Assembly: GCA_946811695.1 (NCBI GenBank) | Contig: OX328123.1 | Location: forward strand, 41,635,335 to 41,699,334 | Length of the DNA stretch: 64,000 bases | Source of the DNA: Gonocerus acuteangulatus | Lineage: Eukaryota > Arthropoda > Insecta > Hemiptera > Coreidae | Reading direction: 5' to 3' | Made by a program: the position numbers and the translations under genes | Notes under the pieces: generated by a model | The model's database searches: none | Told to the model about the DNA's origin: nothing | Seen by the model: only the letters and a program-made list of their open reading frames with translations | Shown here: piece after piece, positions 11,742 to 22,062 of the stretch | Layout of the letters: every line of letters begins with the position of its first letter | Position numbering within the stretch: the stretch's first letter is position 1

Positions 11742-12472
11742 TCTTTTTCTCTACTCTACCCTTAATGACTATTCTTGTCCTTTCAATCACTTTCTAAGAT
11801 AGTATTAAAAATTTGATTTAATTTTTTACATCATATTACCTCAAGAAAATTGTGGATTCTTTATTATTATTCTCAAAATGTTTGTTGCCAAAGTTGCGTA
11901 AACATTAATAAATAAATTAAAAAAAAAAAAAAATTTGATTATTTCTACAAAAAATTACTACTTGATTTAATCATCCCGTTTCATTGGCGGACCCTGTATT
12001 ATAAAGTACCAACCCTTTAATTGTTTTTAAAGGTCATATGATGCTTGGATTTTTCAATCAGCAACCATAATTACCATACTAACTCCTATAATTATTGTGG
12101 TATGTCTCGTCAAAATCTATGAACGATTATTGTATAATGGAAATGGTGATCACGGCGCTAGTACGAAAGCTGAAGACTATTCCCAGACTGTAGTATAGTA
12201 TTTAGAAGATAATGTCTGGAGATAGCTGGCAAATTCCATCAGAGGCAATGCCTATCGCTTCATCTTTCTCCATTAAATGCTTTCTCTAAGCTATGAGCCT
12301 ATTGTGTTTGTTCAAGGGGTGGGATAATATCGCAAGACGAAGATTTTACATTATTCGGGTAATATTATTTCAATAGACTTGTCATCCACATTAATGCATT
12401 TTTTTAAAATTTAAAACAACAAAATCTTATTATTTCCATAAAACCCATTACTAAAGTCATATAATAACATCA
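11742..12472. other. Unassigned DNA with poly-A and a diverged dispersed repeat
   Basis: A tail-like ATAAATAAATTAAAAAAAAA lies at about 11910-11932 and could mark a retroelement 3' end. Positions 12380-12470 resemble 1150-1225. Otherwise nothing. Confidence 0.4.
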
Positions 12473-12663
12473 GGGGGTCTCCCGTGGTCTAGTGGCTAGC
12501 GCGCTAGATTCATAAGCGGGAGATGGTGGGTTCGATCCCTATCGGCGACAGGAATTTTCTCATCTCAGGGCTCGCTGAGAATATTTCTGGCTGCACCCTG
12601 GTCGTCGGCGCTAATGGCCACGATTTGTCGATGCGCCGTAAAAAAAACAACAAAAAAAAACAG
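12473..12663 (+). mobile_element. tRNA-derived SINE with the shared GATGCGCCGT tail
   Basis: The head reads CCCGTGGTCTAGTGGCTAGC (A-box) and GGTGGGTTCGATCCC (B-box), resembling the Asp/Glu tRNA group. The acceptor ends do not pair, so it is not a tRNA gene. The 3' part is GGCGCTAATGGCC, then GATGCGCCGT, then A-rich sequence. GGCGC and GCGCC can form a terminal stem. The same tail occurs at 16038, 25972, 24180 and 29953, marking one SINE superfamily with a probable common LINE partner. Confidence 0.75.
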
Positions 12664-13200
12664 AAATATGTTTATATCAGCGGAATTACTTCTGGTGTTC
12701 CTCGGGTTGGTTACATTCCACACAGGCAAGGCTTTAGTCAATATAAAGAGAAATGCATTTGTATAGAAAATTCATAAACGGATACAGTTTCAAGAATGTG
12801 GTGTGCCTGTCGTGGTTTGATGTTAATATACAGTCTTTAAGGATTAGTATAGCGAGGTGCAGTTCCAGATTGCTCAGGCTTGGTCCTTCAGTAATCAAGG
12901 AACTGGAAGTCTAAGGGATGTCCTCGTTCCAGAATCTTCGCGGGGAAAATACTTTGGGGTTAGTTTTCGTTGAATTCTAGACCAGTAGACGTTTCTTGAA
13001 CCAATAGAAATATTTAACGATTCTTGGAGATTTTGAACCATATTTGACGTTTTATAAGACCTCCAGTAATTAAAGGGCTACTCTCGGTAAGGAATTCCAG
13101 AAGTTAATAAGTTAGACTGTGTGATTTTACATTTGTGAGAATCTAGTTAATGGTTGACGTCAAATTTTACCCATGACACATGCAAACGAATATATCGGCC
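12664..13200. other. Unassigned DNA
   Basis: No recognised coding or repeat structure. It may be the interior of the Helitron whose 3' end is at 13264. Confidence 0.3.
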
Positions 13201-13264
13201 TAACAGTCGATTCTTTATTTTTTTTAAATACTTATTCTGCCATTTGGGACACCAGGTCAGCTAG
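13201..13264 (+). mobile_element. Helitron 3' end
   Basis: Ends TTGGGACACCAGGTCAGCTAG followed by a flanking T, the CTAG|T terminus typical of insect Helitrons. The 5' end could not be located. The terminus abuts the opposite-strand Helitron to its right. Confidence 0.5.
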
Positions 13265-14585
13265 TAAGATAAAAAAAAGAAAAGAAAAAAGAAACTTAAT
13301 AAGTCAACAATTACATTACGTCAAAAAATAAAAATTATAAAACACTTAAAATTCTTTTAATAGTCACTAAAAATCACAATGAAAATTACAATATCAGATT
13401 TCTTATTATGATACCTACTTATTAGATTTCATTTTATTTTTACTTATTATAAATTTAGTTTCATTTTTATTGTAGTACTTAATGGTACACGATATTGTTT
13501 GTTTCGTTACCTGACGCGTAAACAAACAGAGCAGATGGTTTTCCAACAAGGGAACAGGCAACATACAATTGACCATGCAAGAAACTTGGGTTTTCTAGAT
13601 TAATACCACAAACACTTAAGGACTGCCTCTGGGATTTGTTCATAGTCAAACTCAGCTCATAGGTCCAATAGCAACACAGCTGCAGGCACTGTAATGAATT
13701 CACAGAAGCTCGATTCAAACTTGCACCATTATTAGTCGAATGTCGCGCTTCGCGGGTCTGTCTTAACCAAATTCTTTCACGTTCCTGGGCAGTACGATTA
13801 GATTGATAATTAATTTCATGCGTTGCATTTCGGGTTCTTCTGCCTAAATTTGTCCGCCGCCTTATAGGAGGCATATTTAGTAAGCCACAAACACACAACA
13901 CTTTAGTAATTTTATAGAAATTTGCGGCTTTTAGATTTAGTAATATTATAGATGCACAGCAAAGAGATGTTTACATTTCAAGTGACATTTTACCACAGAC
14001 AATTTACATTTTACCATAGTCAATTTGATTTTGAGTAATGTTACCATCGTATAAATATTGACATTAATATTTATACGATACTAATGTCACTCAATTGTTT
14101 TGCCTTCTTAGAACCCCTCCACTAACACTTTATGGTGTGGTATTAAAGTTCAAATTTACCTTTAAGTATTATTACGAATCTTTTGTATGGGAATATAGAA
14201 AAGTGGAGTCTTTTTTACTTCGTTAATGCAAATTAATTTAAATTGCATTATTAACATGTGATTCTAATGTCACCTAGTGATTACATGTTCTTATTTATTT
14301 AAATTTTTTTGCTTATACACAAATATCCAAATACGTTAACTGTTAAAAATATTATAATTGAGAACATATGTTTTTATTTAAAAATGAATTTGCGTCAAGG
14401 AAGTGAAAACGACCCGAATGTGTGGTTTTTAGACTTTTTCAGGCAATTTTTTTAATTTTTCTCTCCGTAAGAACCATCCTCTTAGTTCAAGGAATATTAT
14501 AAAAAAAGAATTAGTGAAATCGGTTCAGTTGTCCTCAAGATTTGCGCTTACCAACACATTTAGCGATTCATTTTTATATAATAGA
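13265..14585 (-). mobile_element. Helitron 5' part carrying an internally deleted Rep/helicase
   Basis: On the minus strand the element starts TCTATTATATAAAAATGAAT after a flanking A (14586). It continues with the subterminal sequence CTGAACCGATTTCAC seen in other insect Helitrons, and then the coding remnant at 13874-13479. A matching 3' hairpin and CTRR end on this strand was not found, so the left border is approximate. The plus-strand Helitron end at 13264 may mark it. Confidence 0.6.
13479..13874 (-). pseudogene. Helitron Rep-helicase, N-terminus joined to C-terminus by internal deletion
   Basis: The protein starts MPPIRRRTNLGRRTRNATHE, a basic N-terminus like those that open insect Helitron Rep-helicase proteins. 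After about 85 residues it jumps to LSVCGINLENPSFLHGQLYV, then ACSLVGKPSALFVYASGNET. That is the last conserved block of the Pif1-type helicase (H-G-Q-L-Y-V-A-C-S-R-V-G). The zinc finger, the HUH nickase and helicase motifs I to V, over 1,000 residues in intact elements, are missing, yet the frame is open across the join. It is a deletion derivative that cannot transpose alone. The invariant Arg of CSRVG is Leu here. Confidence 0.85.
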
Positions 14586-15674
14586 TATTCAGCGTCATTT
14601 CTGCTAAACAGTAGGTAAGATTTATTGATATTTGTATTTTTTTTAAATTTTCTCGTCCGAATGCTGGTTCAATATTTATATTCTCCTAAGAAGTTCTATT
14701 TAAGAACCCTTATATAGTTCTTTACGTAATGCTTTCCTCAAGCGTAAACTATTTAATAAATTTCATTTAATAGAATAATCCTATATATAACTAAAATATC
14801 TTTCATTTTGAAGATTGTTCGCCTCAATGAAGCAAGAAAAAAAAATAGGTTAACACATAGGTCACGTTGTAACCATTGACCAATAATGGCTGTGGAAGAG
14901 AAGCAATAAAATAGTATCTGAGTGTTTCTTTCTCAAAAGGAAAAAGGTCACCCCATGACAGCCTTCTGCTTGTTCAAGCAGCTCCCTGCCAAGTTAAAGG
15001 GTTAATTCCTCTGCCCTTCACTCTGGCATCCAACCGCCAATAAAATGGATTCTTGCTGTTAGGGAGTAGAGTGGTTTTTCATAAGACCCTTTCCTAGATA
15101 CGAGTACCCTTCTCCAAGTGATGGCTTAGACAGCTATTGTAACCATTTGTCACGAATTAGAAACTTGTTTGCGGTTTCCATAAATAAAAACCACGAGAAT
15201 TTGGCGAATTTATTGTTTTATATTTTTATAGATGCGGCATCTATTTAATCAAACTATTTCTACGATGTTTAATTTGATTTCAAATGGTAAATCTTTTGAA
15301 ATGTTTCTCACTGAATGTTCGTAGATCACGATGACTATTTATCACGCCACATATACATTGTACCTTAGAGAATTTTTAGTTGCACAATTTTGTATTTTCA
15401 CAATGTTTTATAAATATAAAATACATCGTTTTCTGTATATGATATGTTTATAATTATTAGAAACAGGAAGACATATTAAAAAAAAACAAAAAATAAAAAA
15501 ATGAAAAAAAAAAACAAAAAAAAAAACTTAAAAAAAACAAAAAAAAACTGCGTTGTTAATTTTTACTCTATTCTCAGTGATATAGTAAATCTTATAGGCC
15601 TTTAATAATGCTTGCTTGCTCCATACATATATAAAATCTATTCTTTCTCTAGGAGCTCTTTAGATCGAATACAA
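14586..15674. other. Unassigned AT-rich DNA
   Basis: An A-rich low-complexity stretch lies at about 15478-15547. No gene or element ends were recognised. Confidence 0.4.
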
Positions 15675-15676
15675 TA

Positions 15677-15918
15677 ATTGAAGAGCTCAGTGCCAAAGGT
15701 GACTAACCCACAATTAGAAATAACTGAGAAAATTGGAGCTTAAGTTAGGAAGTGTCTGTAAAAAATTAGTGTTGGTTACAGAAATGATTTTAATTGGTGC
15801 AAATAAAATCATTTCTGTAACCAACATTAATGTTTTTCACGATCTTCTTCATTTAACTCCAATTTTCTCAGTAATTTTTAATTGTGGGTTAGTCACCTTT
15901 GGCACTGAGCCCTTCAAT
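15677..15918. mobile_element. Foldback MITE with TA target site
   Basis: Begins ATTGAAGAGCTCAGTGCCAA and ends with the inverse (one change). Arms of roughly 90 bp (with gaps) include GTGACTAACCCACAATT and an inner pair, GGTTACAGAAATGATTTTA and its inverse. It is flanked by TA on both sides, suggesting mobilisation by a TA-targeting (Tc1/mariner-type) transposase. It has no coding capacity. Confidence 0.65.
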
Positions 15919-16037
15919 TAAGGATAAGAAAAAAGGTAAACTCTTTTTAAAATAGAAAATTTCCGTTCATATGCAAAAAGATGAAACTCTGTTGGAACTA
16001 GAAAAAGTCGAAAAAAAATTCAAATTAATAAAAAGAG

Positions 16038-16228
16038 AGGGTCCCCTCGTGGTCAAGTGGCTAACATCAAGGATTCTTATGCGGGAGACGGGAGTTCGTG
16101 TTGCGCCTGGGCGTGTTGCGAAGTTCTTTCATCTGGGGGCGAGTGTAAGGAATTCAACACCATAGATAGAAGGGGGATGACCAATAGATAGCTCGGCGCT
16201 AATGGCCTAGAAGCAGATGTGCCCTAAA
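16038..16228 (+). mobile_element. tRNA-derived SINE with the shared tail
   Basis: The head reads GGTCCCCTCGTGGTCAAGTG, then GGCTAAC (A-box region), and a degenerate B-box around GGGAGTTCGTG. The tail reads ATAGCTCGGCGCTAATGGCC, then AGATGTGCCCTAAAAAAAA, a mutated version of the GATGCGCCGTAAAA end. An extra insert sits between head and tail compared with the copy at 12473. It is decayed and non-functional as a tRNA. Confidence 0.65.
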
Positions 16229-16298
16229 AAAAACGGAAAAATAAGAAAAGGATTTTCGAAATTAGACTCCACAAGCCACTGGCCCTACCACGTTTCCG

Positions 16299-16300
<2 letters not shown>

Positions 16301-16357
<57 letters not shown>
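16301..16357. repeat. (TA)n microsatellite
   Basis: About 57 bp of pure TA directly abutting the left mariner end. It is the left part of a TA tract now split by two transposons. Confidence 0.95.
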
Positions 16358-16358
<1 letters not shown>

Positions 16359-17640
16359 GTAGTAAGGTCCATAAGTTTCCGACCTCGGATAGAAGGAAAG
16401 GTGAAAGAAAACAACTGGTTTTACTGTTTTTCTATATATTCTACTCTAAGTTCAACACACTCAATACAACGCTTTGGCAACATTTCTATACCACGAAAAA
16501 AATAATTTACTTCTTTGTTAAAAAAATGTTCTTCCACTGCTGCTTGGAGCTCTTCGTTGGTGTTAATTTGCCTTCCACGAAGGTCAGATTTTAACTTTGA
16601 GAAAAGGTAGAAATCGCTAGGGGCCAAGTCTGGGCTGTAGGGTGGATTAGAGATTTCTTGGAATCCACAGTCCTTCAAAGCGGCCTTGGAAATCAATGCT
16701 GTGTGGACAGAGGCATTGTCGTGAAGGAGGCGGACACCTCTGCTTAACTTCCCTCGCCTCTTCTCTTTAATGGCGTCTCGTAACCGGTGAAGTAGGGCAG
16801 CATAATACTCACCATTCATTGTGGTATTCCTTTCTTTAAAATCTATCAGTAGTATTCCTTTACAGTCTCAAAAAATTGTGGCCATTACCTTTTTTGTTGA
16901 CTGCGTGACTTTTGCCTTTAAAGGAGGCGCTTCTCCTGGTCTTCTCCATTCCATGGACTCTCGTTTGCTGAGTGGGTCATAATATAGAACCATTGTCTCA
17001 TCCCCAGTTACAATTGAGTCCAAAAAATTCCTTGGGTCGGCATTATACTCGCGTAAAAATTCATTGCAGCAGTGAACTCGTTCCCGTTTTTGAGCAGCTG
17101 AAAGAATTTTCGGAACCCTTCTTGCACTAAACTTGTTCATATGCAAATGTTCTTTGATGATCCTGAAAACACTTGCTTTTGAAAGCCCTAACCTGGCTGC
17201 TATTTCCTTGGTTTTTAGTCGCCGGTCAGACATCAATTCAGATTCCACAAGTTGGATTGTTTCAGAAGTGACAGCTTCCAATGGGCGACCGGCACGTGGG
17301 TCATCTTCTAGACTTTCTCTCCCTAACTTAAATAATTTTGCCCATTCTTTCACTGTGGAATACGAGGGGGAGGGCTGCCCTTATACACAATCCAAGCGCT
17401 CTTTAATTTGTGCAGGAGTAAGACCCTCTTTACAAAAGAATTTAATTACCGCACGGTACTCGAGTTTGAACATTGTAAAAATGAGGAGTTTGCTTCAAGG
17501 CTGGACACTGACTGACAAGACTGAGGAAGTGCGGGCGATGGGTATGGAGCGAGTAGGCATGGACCTGCATAGGCGTGCAGGTCCCGGCACGTTCGAAGGA
17601 GGGGAAGCAGGACAGGCCGGAAACTTATGGACCTTACCTC

Positions 17641-17641
<1 letters not shown>
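16358..17641 (-). mobile_element. Full-length mariner element (1,284 bp)
   Basis: Terminal inverted repeats are visible at both ends: CGTAGTAAGGTCCATAAGTT at 16358, and the inverse of CGAGGTAAGGTCCATAAGTT ending at 17641. The next bases (TCCG) also match. Both ends abut TA, the mariner target duplication, although the flanks are TA microsatellite so the exact duplication is hidden. A length near 1.28 kb is standard for mariner. The single ORF is on the minus strand and contains two nonsense codons. Confidence 0.95.
16421..17473 (-). pseudogene. mariner transposase (DD34D), two in-frame stops
   Basis: A 350-codon frame starts ATG at 17473 with MFKLEYRAVIKFFCKEG. It has the N-terminal helix-turn-helix region with TKEIAARLGLSKASVFRIIK and the clamp/linker region. 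The catalytic core has Asp in TGDETM, Asp in HDNASVH, and a third Asp 34 residues later in SPDLAPSDFYLF. The frame is uninterrupted except for TAA at codon 31, where the family usually has an aromatic residue, and TGA after VMATIF, where Trp is expected (TGG to TGA). No frameshifts were seen. The protein would cut and paste its own element by binding the TIRs, but this copy cannot make a full product. Few lesions suggest modest age. Confidence 0.93.

Positions 17642-17727
<86 letters not shown>
17642..17727. repeat. (TA)n microsatellite between two transposons
   Basis: About 86 bp of TA with two TGTA interruptions, separating the right end of mariner from the left end of the pogo element. Confidence 0.95.
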
Positions 17728-19276
17728 GGGGAAGGTGTTGTACCTCTGACCATATTGTACCTTTGACCACCGAGGCTGTGGCGGCTTGTCACAACATTTT
17801 TTAAATTTTGGTGTAATAAGTGTTTTGCTTCTTCACTAGAGGGCTTGTGTAACCTACTTTGGATTATTCAAGTCAAAGAGGATTCTTGCAAAAAATACTT
17901 ATCCATTTCTATAATAAAAATGTAAGTTATTTATTGATGACGTTTTGGCCCATAATATTTTTTGTATTATGTCTTTTTAGATGAAAATCATTTGACAAGT
18001 AGCTATTACAAAAAGAAACATGGTGTAGCTTCTCAAATTGATTTATCTTAACCCTAAAATTTTTATTATGCTTTTTAATTTGCACAACCAGGGTGTTGTA
18101 CCTCTGACCATGACTAGGTGTTGTTCCTTTGACCAGGTCAGAGGTACAACACACCTGAGTAATTTTTTTAGTAATTCAACTTTTATGTTCTTCTGCTGCA
18201 TATTTTTAAGAAATACTTAATATTGGTTGCTTCAATTGTTCAAAGAATTTAAAAAATTATAAATGAAATATGTTCAAACTGACATTATCAATCCCCAGTG
18301 TAGCAGCTCGAACCTATCGCCCCTTATCGTTCCACTTGAAGTTGTGAGATCTCATCGAAAAGTGCAGGTAAGGAAAATTTCAAATAGGGGCCGGCCTAAA
18401 GGGAAATCTCGTATCCTGACAAATATTCCTGAAAAGTTAATTATTGAAGCTGAAAAAGAAAAAAACGAAAGCACCACCCTAAACGTAAGACACCACATAC
18501 AAATAACCCCTTCCTGAAAAAATGGTAAATAAAAAGAAAATTATTCTAGTGACAGTTCAGATTCTGATACTGACACCGAAATTTCTTCAGGAGAAAGTGA
18601 CGTTGATTCGATTGATTGACCAGTAAAAATTTGAAAAATATGATTTGGAAATATGAAATTTTATACTTGTTAAAAATAAAAGTAAAAAGACTATTACATA
18701 TTTAGTCTCGGAGATCTGTAGTATTAAATGTCCAATGTATAAGATCCAATATTTGAAAAAACAAACCTTAAGAGACAAGTTTACGAGAGAAGATGAAAAT
18801 CTGTATGATACTGATGTTGAAGACTTTGTGGCTAAACGTCCATACCCTACTATTGCAAGTGGATCTGCTTGACAGTTAGAACGTTTATCGATTAGGCTGG
18901 ATTTTTCAGCATATTAAGCATAACATAATATCAAAAATAGCTTTTTTATTATGCTTACATCCTTGTCCTGTATTTATTAAACTTACAATTAATTATAACA
19001 TTAATGAATACAGTTTTTTTTCTGCACTGCTGTGTTGTTTTTACGTGGTCAGAGGTACAACACCCCATCGTCAAATGTACAACCACATGTTGTACCTTTG
19101 ACCACTGTACGATTATTTAAAAAAGAAAAAAAATTAAATGTAAACCTTGAAAAAATTATATATGATAAGCAATAGAATACTAATTACAATGAAATAAAAA
19201 AAATAAATTTAGCTTTAATATTCAAGCCAAAAAAAAATCAATTTTGCAAAGTGGTCGAAGGTACAACACCTTCCCA
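17728..19276 (+). mobile_element. pogo/Tigger-like DNA transposon, internally decayed
   Basis: TIRs are GGGGAAGGTGTTGTACCTCT at the left and the inverse of TGGGAAGGTGTTGTACCTTC at the right. TA lies immediately outside each (17726-17727 and 19277-19278). The word GTTGTACCTYTGACCA or a close variant occurs eight times: forward at 17737, 17755, 18095, 18120 and 19089, reverse at 18135, 19046 and 19252. Such subterminal iterations are probable transposase-binding sites. The only coding remnant is a transposase C-terminus (18263-18619). The element is embedded in a (TA)n tract. Confidence 0.8.
18263..18619 (+). pseudogene. pogo/Tigger-type transposase C-terminal remnant
   Basis: The frame contains SNRGRPKGKSRILTNIPEKL, corresponding to the K-G-K-S-R-I-L-T-D-T-P-E-K block near the end of pogo/Tigger (CENP-B-like) transposases. 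It continues in the same frame through two stops to SSDSSDSDTDTEISSGESDV, an acidic serine-rich tail, then stops at 18617-18619. The DDE catalytic domain and DNA-binding domain upstream are gone. Its position between pogo-type TIRs supports the assignment. Confidence 0.7.
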
Positions 19277-19278
19277 TA

Positions 19279-19354
<76 letters not shown>

Positions 19355-19423
19355 CATATATATAATATATATATATGTATATATCTATATATATATATAT
19401 ATGTATATATCTATATATATATA

Positions 19424-19470
<47 letters not shown>
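19277..19470. repeat. (TA)n microsatellite, compound
   Basis: About 190 bp of TA with TGTA, TCTA and (TG)n interruptions, continuing on the right side of the pogo element. Confidence 0.95.
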
Positions 19471-19476
<6 letters not shown>

Positions 19477-19479
19477 CTG

Positions 19480-20411
19480 TCCTCGGTCTAGCACAGCGAA
19501 TAATGGTCCGATTTTGATGAAATTTGGTACAAAAATCTTTCGTCTAATTTGATAGGTCAAGTTCGTTAACCAGCAGAATCTGCCCACCGGAACACGGTTT
19601 TTGGAGCGAAAAAAATCGTTGCGCTTACTTCATATGCTTGCAAGCACTCGTTTTATAGGCTTCTTAGCCTACAAAAACGAATGAAACGGTTAAGGCGATA
19701 GCTTTAACCGTTTTTGAGAAAATTGGAAAAATATTTGTTTAAAATATTTTGGTTTGGGTACTTAGAATCATGGGATTCAGTTGAAACATTTTCCGCATGT
19801 TTAAATTTCATCAAAACTAATATGTTGAAATTTTGGTTACGTTTGGAGTTAAGGAAGTGTTGGAATAAAATATTATAATAACAGACATGAAAAGTTTTGG
19901 TAACTTTGTATACTTTCCTTAATATCTCGAAAACGTTTGAGAATCTTTGGAAACGGAAGGATAGCATTCGAAAGCTTACTAAATGCTCTAGAAAAAAGGT
20001 TCTGAAGAAAGTTTTGATTAGGCGATGTCAGGCGGATAAATAAGTGCTTAAAACTTTGAAGTTATTTATTTCGTTTATTCAAACGGTTCTTTTTATCTAT
20101 TTTTATTCCTTGTTATTTTTTAATTGCTTATAGTTGGATAATGTATTTGACAATAAAACAGATTAAGTAAAATAAGAAAAACAATTCATTGTTAGAAATA
20201 TAGCTTTCAAAGAGAGACATTGGAAGGCGTTGTGACTATTTCAAACTGCCTTTATGCGGGAGCCTTTCTGGGGTTGGCCGACCCATTCAGGTAAGATCAT
20301 AAAACCTTTTCAAGAAAGGTTGAAACAAAATAATATTCTTTTATTTTAATCTTTCCAAATTAGGATTAGGGATAAGAACGGAACCGCGTTTTTATGAGTC
20401 GGACTTTTTGT
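19480..20411 (+). repeat. Dispersed repeat copy, related to 48611-49963
   Basis: From about 19700 to 20411 the sequence matches 49180-49963, for example CTTATAGTTGGATAATGTAT and TGACAATAAAACAGATTAAG. It ends in ATGAGTCGGACTTTTT, a decayed version of the GCGAGTCGGACTTTTT terminus of that family. The segment 19480-19690 contains GTCCGATTTTGATGAAATTTGG, the phrase used by several Helitron-like families here. Confidence 0.6.
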
Positions 20412-21699
20412 GCATTATTATGAAATACGGTATATGTCATGGGAATCTAAACACAAATTACACCGGGTCATTAGAAGTTCAGTGTTACTTCGAATAGGTA
20501 CGGTTAAAATTGAATTAATCCGCCGAACTTCGGGCATTTGTTCTTTCTGCTACCACTAGGGGCGCTAAACATCAGTCTCGGGTTTCTGTGTAGATTTTAT
20601 TGTGGGATGTTCTCTTTGTACATGTGGACGCTTTTAGGCATATATAATGATCAAAAAACGAAAAATGTTGAGTTTCTGTGTTTTTATTAAATAGGTTATT
20701 ACCTCGCATACATAATTCAGTCAACTGCTCATTACAGATGTAAAAGTTGAGAACTATTCATTTTTTTTTTTTTGTTTTTGGAATGTTTATTATAAGCAAA
20801 TTATTTAGGAATCCAGCGATCAGTGTACGCCGTATACTATCCACCTACTAAAGAATATTTTCCATTTTGCAGCCCCTGCATGGCGTAATTTATTACTTAG
20901 CACTTCTATTTATTTATTTAGTGTTCCGCTTCTTTGGCGATAACATAGCGATCATTTTCTTCTAGACTTGGTTTTACCTAGAAACCAGCTTGCTTGTATA
21001 TGTAATTGTATCTGTTAATGTAGCGGGCAAACGAAAATATCACCTAATATTCGTGGAAACGTAATCTTTTTAAGGCAACAGGGTTTAAGGTCATCAAATA
21101 TGTTTGTACAGTCCTTTGTTCCTGAAATAAGAAGACTTTTATGACGTATGTCATAAAAGAGCTTTTAGCTTAAGAGCTCTTAGCTTATATCATACGGCAT
21201 ATTAATAATGTTTCTTCTGCGGCAGTCTGTCAGTAAAGTTTTGACAGTAAGTTTGAAGTTTTTTGAACCTCAAAAATAATTATTGCTATCAATACTTATG
21301 TCCTGAGAGACGTTTTACATATTCATAATAGAGGAACTGATCATTGCTAATTATAATGGAACAAGAAAATACTCTTAAGCCTAAAAAGAGACGGTGGATA
21401 TTGAGAGAGGTGAGTGGTCTCTTCACAATAGAGAGACGAATTCCAAAAGATTCAAGGCTGAATGGAGAGAGAACCCTTGACTGGTCAATACCTCCAGAGA
21501 TTGGAGACTGGATTCAACCACCTCTACTCCTTCTGTAGGACTTGTTTCTATTATACTATTATACTCTTAATTAGTTACTCTCTTTCCAGGGAACACTTAA
21601 TCCTTTATATTCACCATTAAACATTTATATTAAAAACATTATTAGGTAGTTCAAAAGACTAACGCAAGAGGTCTATAACTATCCACATTCTTCAGCAGG
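20412..21699. other. Unassigned AT-rich DNA
   Basis: A 64-residue frame at 21344-21538 (MEQENTLKPKKRRWILREVS) shows no recognised domain. The sequence 20690-20900 distantly resembles the Helentron-like segment at 55820-56025 and may be an old copy. Nothing else was seen. Confidence 0.4.
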
Positions 21700-22062
21700 A
21701 TGTTTGGTATTCGCCACATTCCCCCAAAATGTGCCTACATAAACGTAAATAAAGACAGTATCCTATTACATACAGAACGACTGGCAAAAAGAATGGACTC
21801 GATGTTTGAAGAAGTTAAGGTATTTTAAAAACACTACAAGATCCATTTAAACGAGTACTTCACAAGACACGAAAAATTAATTTAGAAAAAAGAGGAATCT
21901 ATACCAAGTATATAGAATTCTACCAGGAAAAATACCAAGAAAAATTCGGGGGAAGAGAATATATAGTCCAAGGCCTATGGTTTGGAGCTAGAGGGGCGAT
22001 TCCGAATCAGACGCAAGACTTCCTGCAAGATCTAGGCACCCGAAGGAAATATCTATCCTCAG
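21700..22062 (+). pseudogene. LINE-type reverse transcriptase C-terminal relic
   Basis: One frame gives CAYINVNKDSILLHTERLAK. A later frame gives KFGGREYIVQGLWFGARGAI, then PNQTQDFLQDLG. The motif V-x-x-L-W-F-G-A-R-G-x-I-P-x-x-T is typical of the region after the RT domain in several non-LTR retrotransposon clades, where a V-G-x-R-G-x-x-P block recurs. Stops separate the pieces. I cannot name the clade. Confidence 0.55.

Noticed and set aside
12477..12550. Possible functional tRNA gene
   Set aside because: A- and B-box words are present but the acceptor strands do not pair and a SINE body with the shared tail follows.
13265..13478. 3' hairpin and CTRR of the minus-strand Helitron
   Set aside because: The only CTAG there belongs more convincingly to the plus-strand end GGTCAGCTAG|T. 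No minus-strand hairpin was found.
19244..19552. Open frames of Tyr/Ile repeats (also at 16217, 17495, 27072, 28233, 33673, 44624)
   Set aside because: They are translations of (TA)n arrays.
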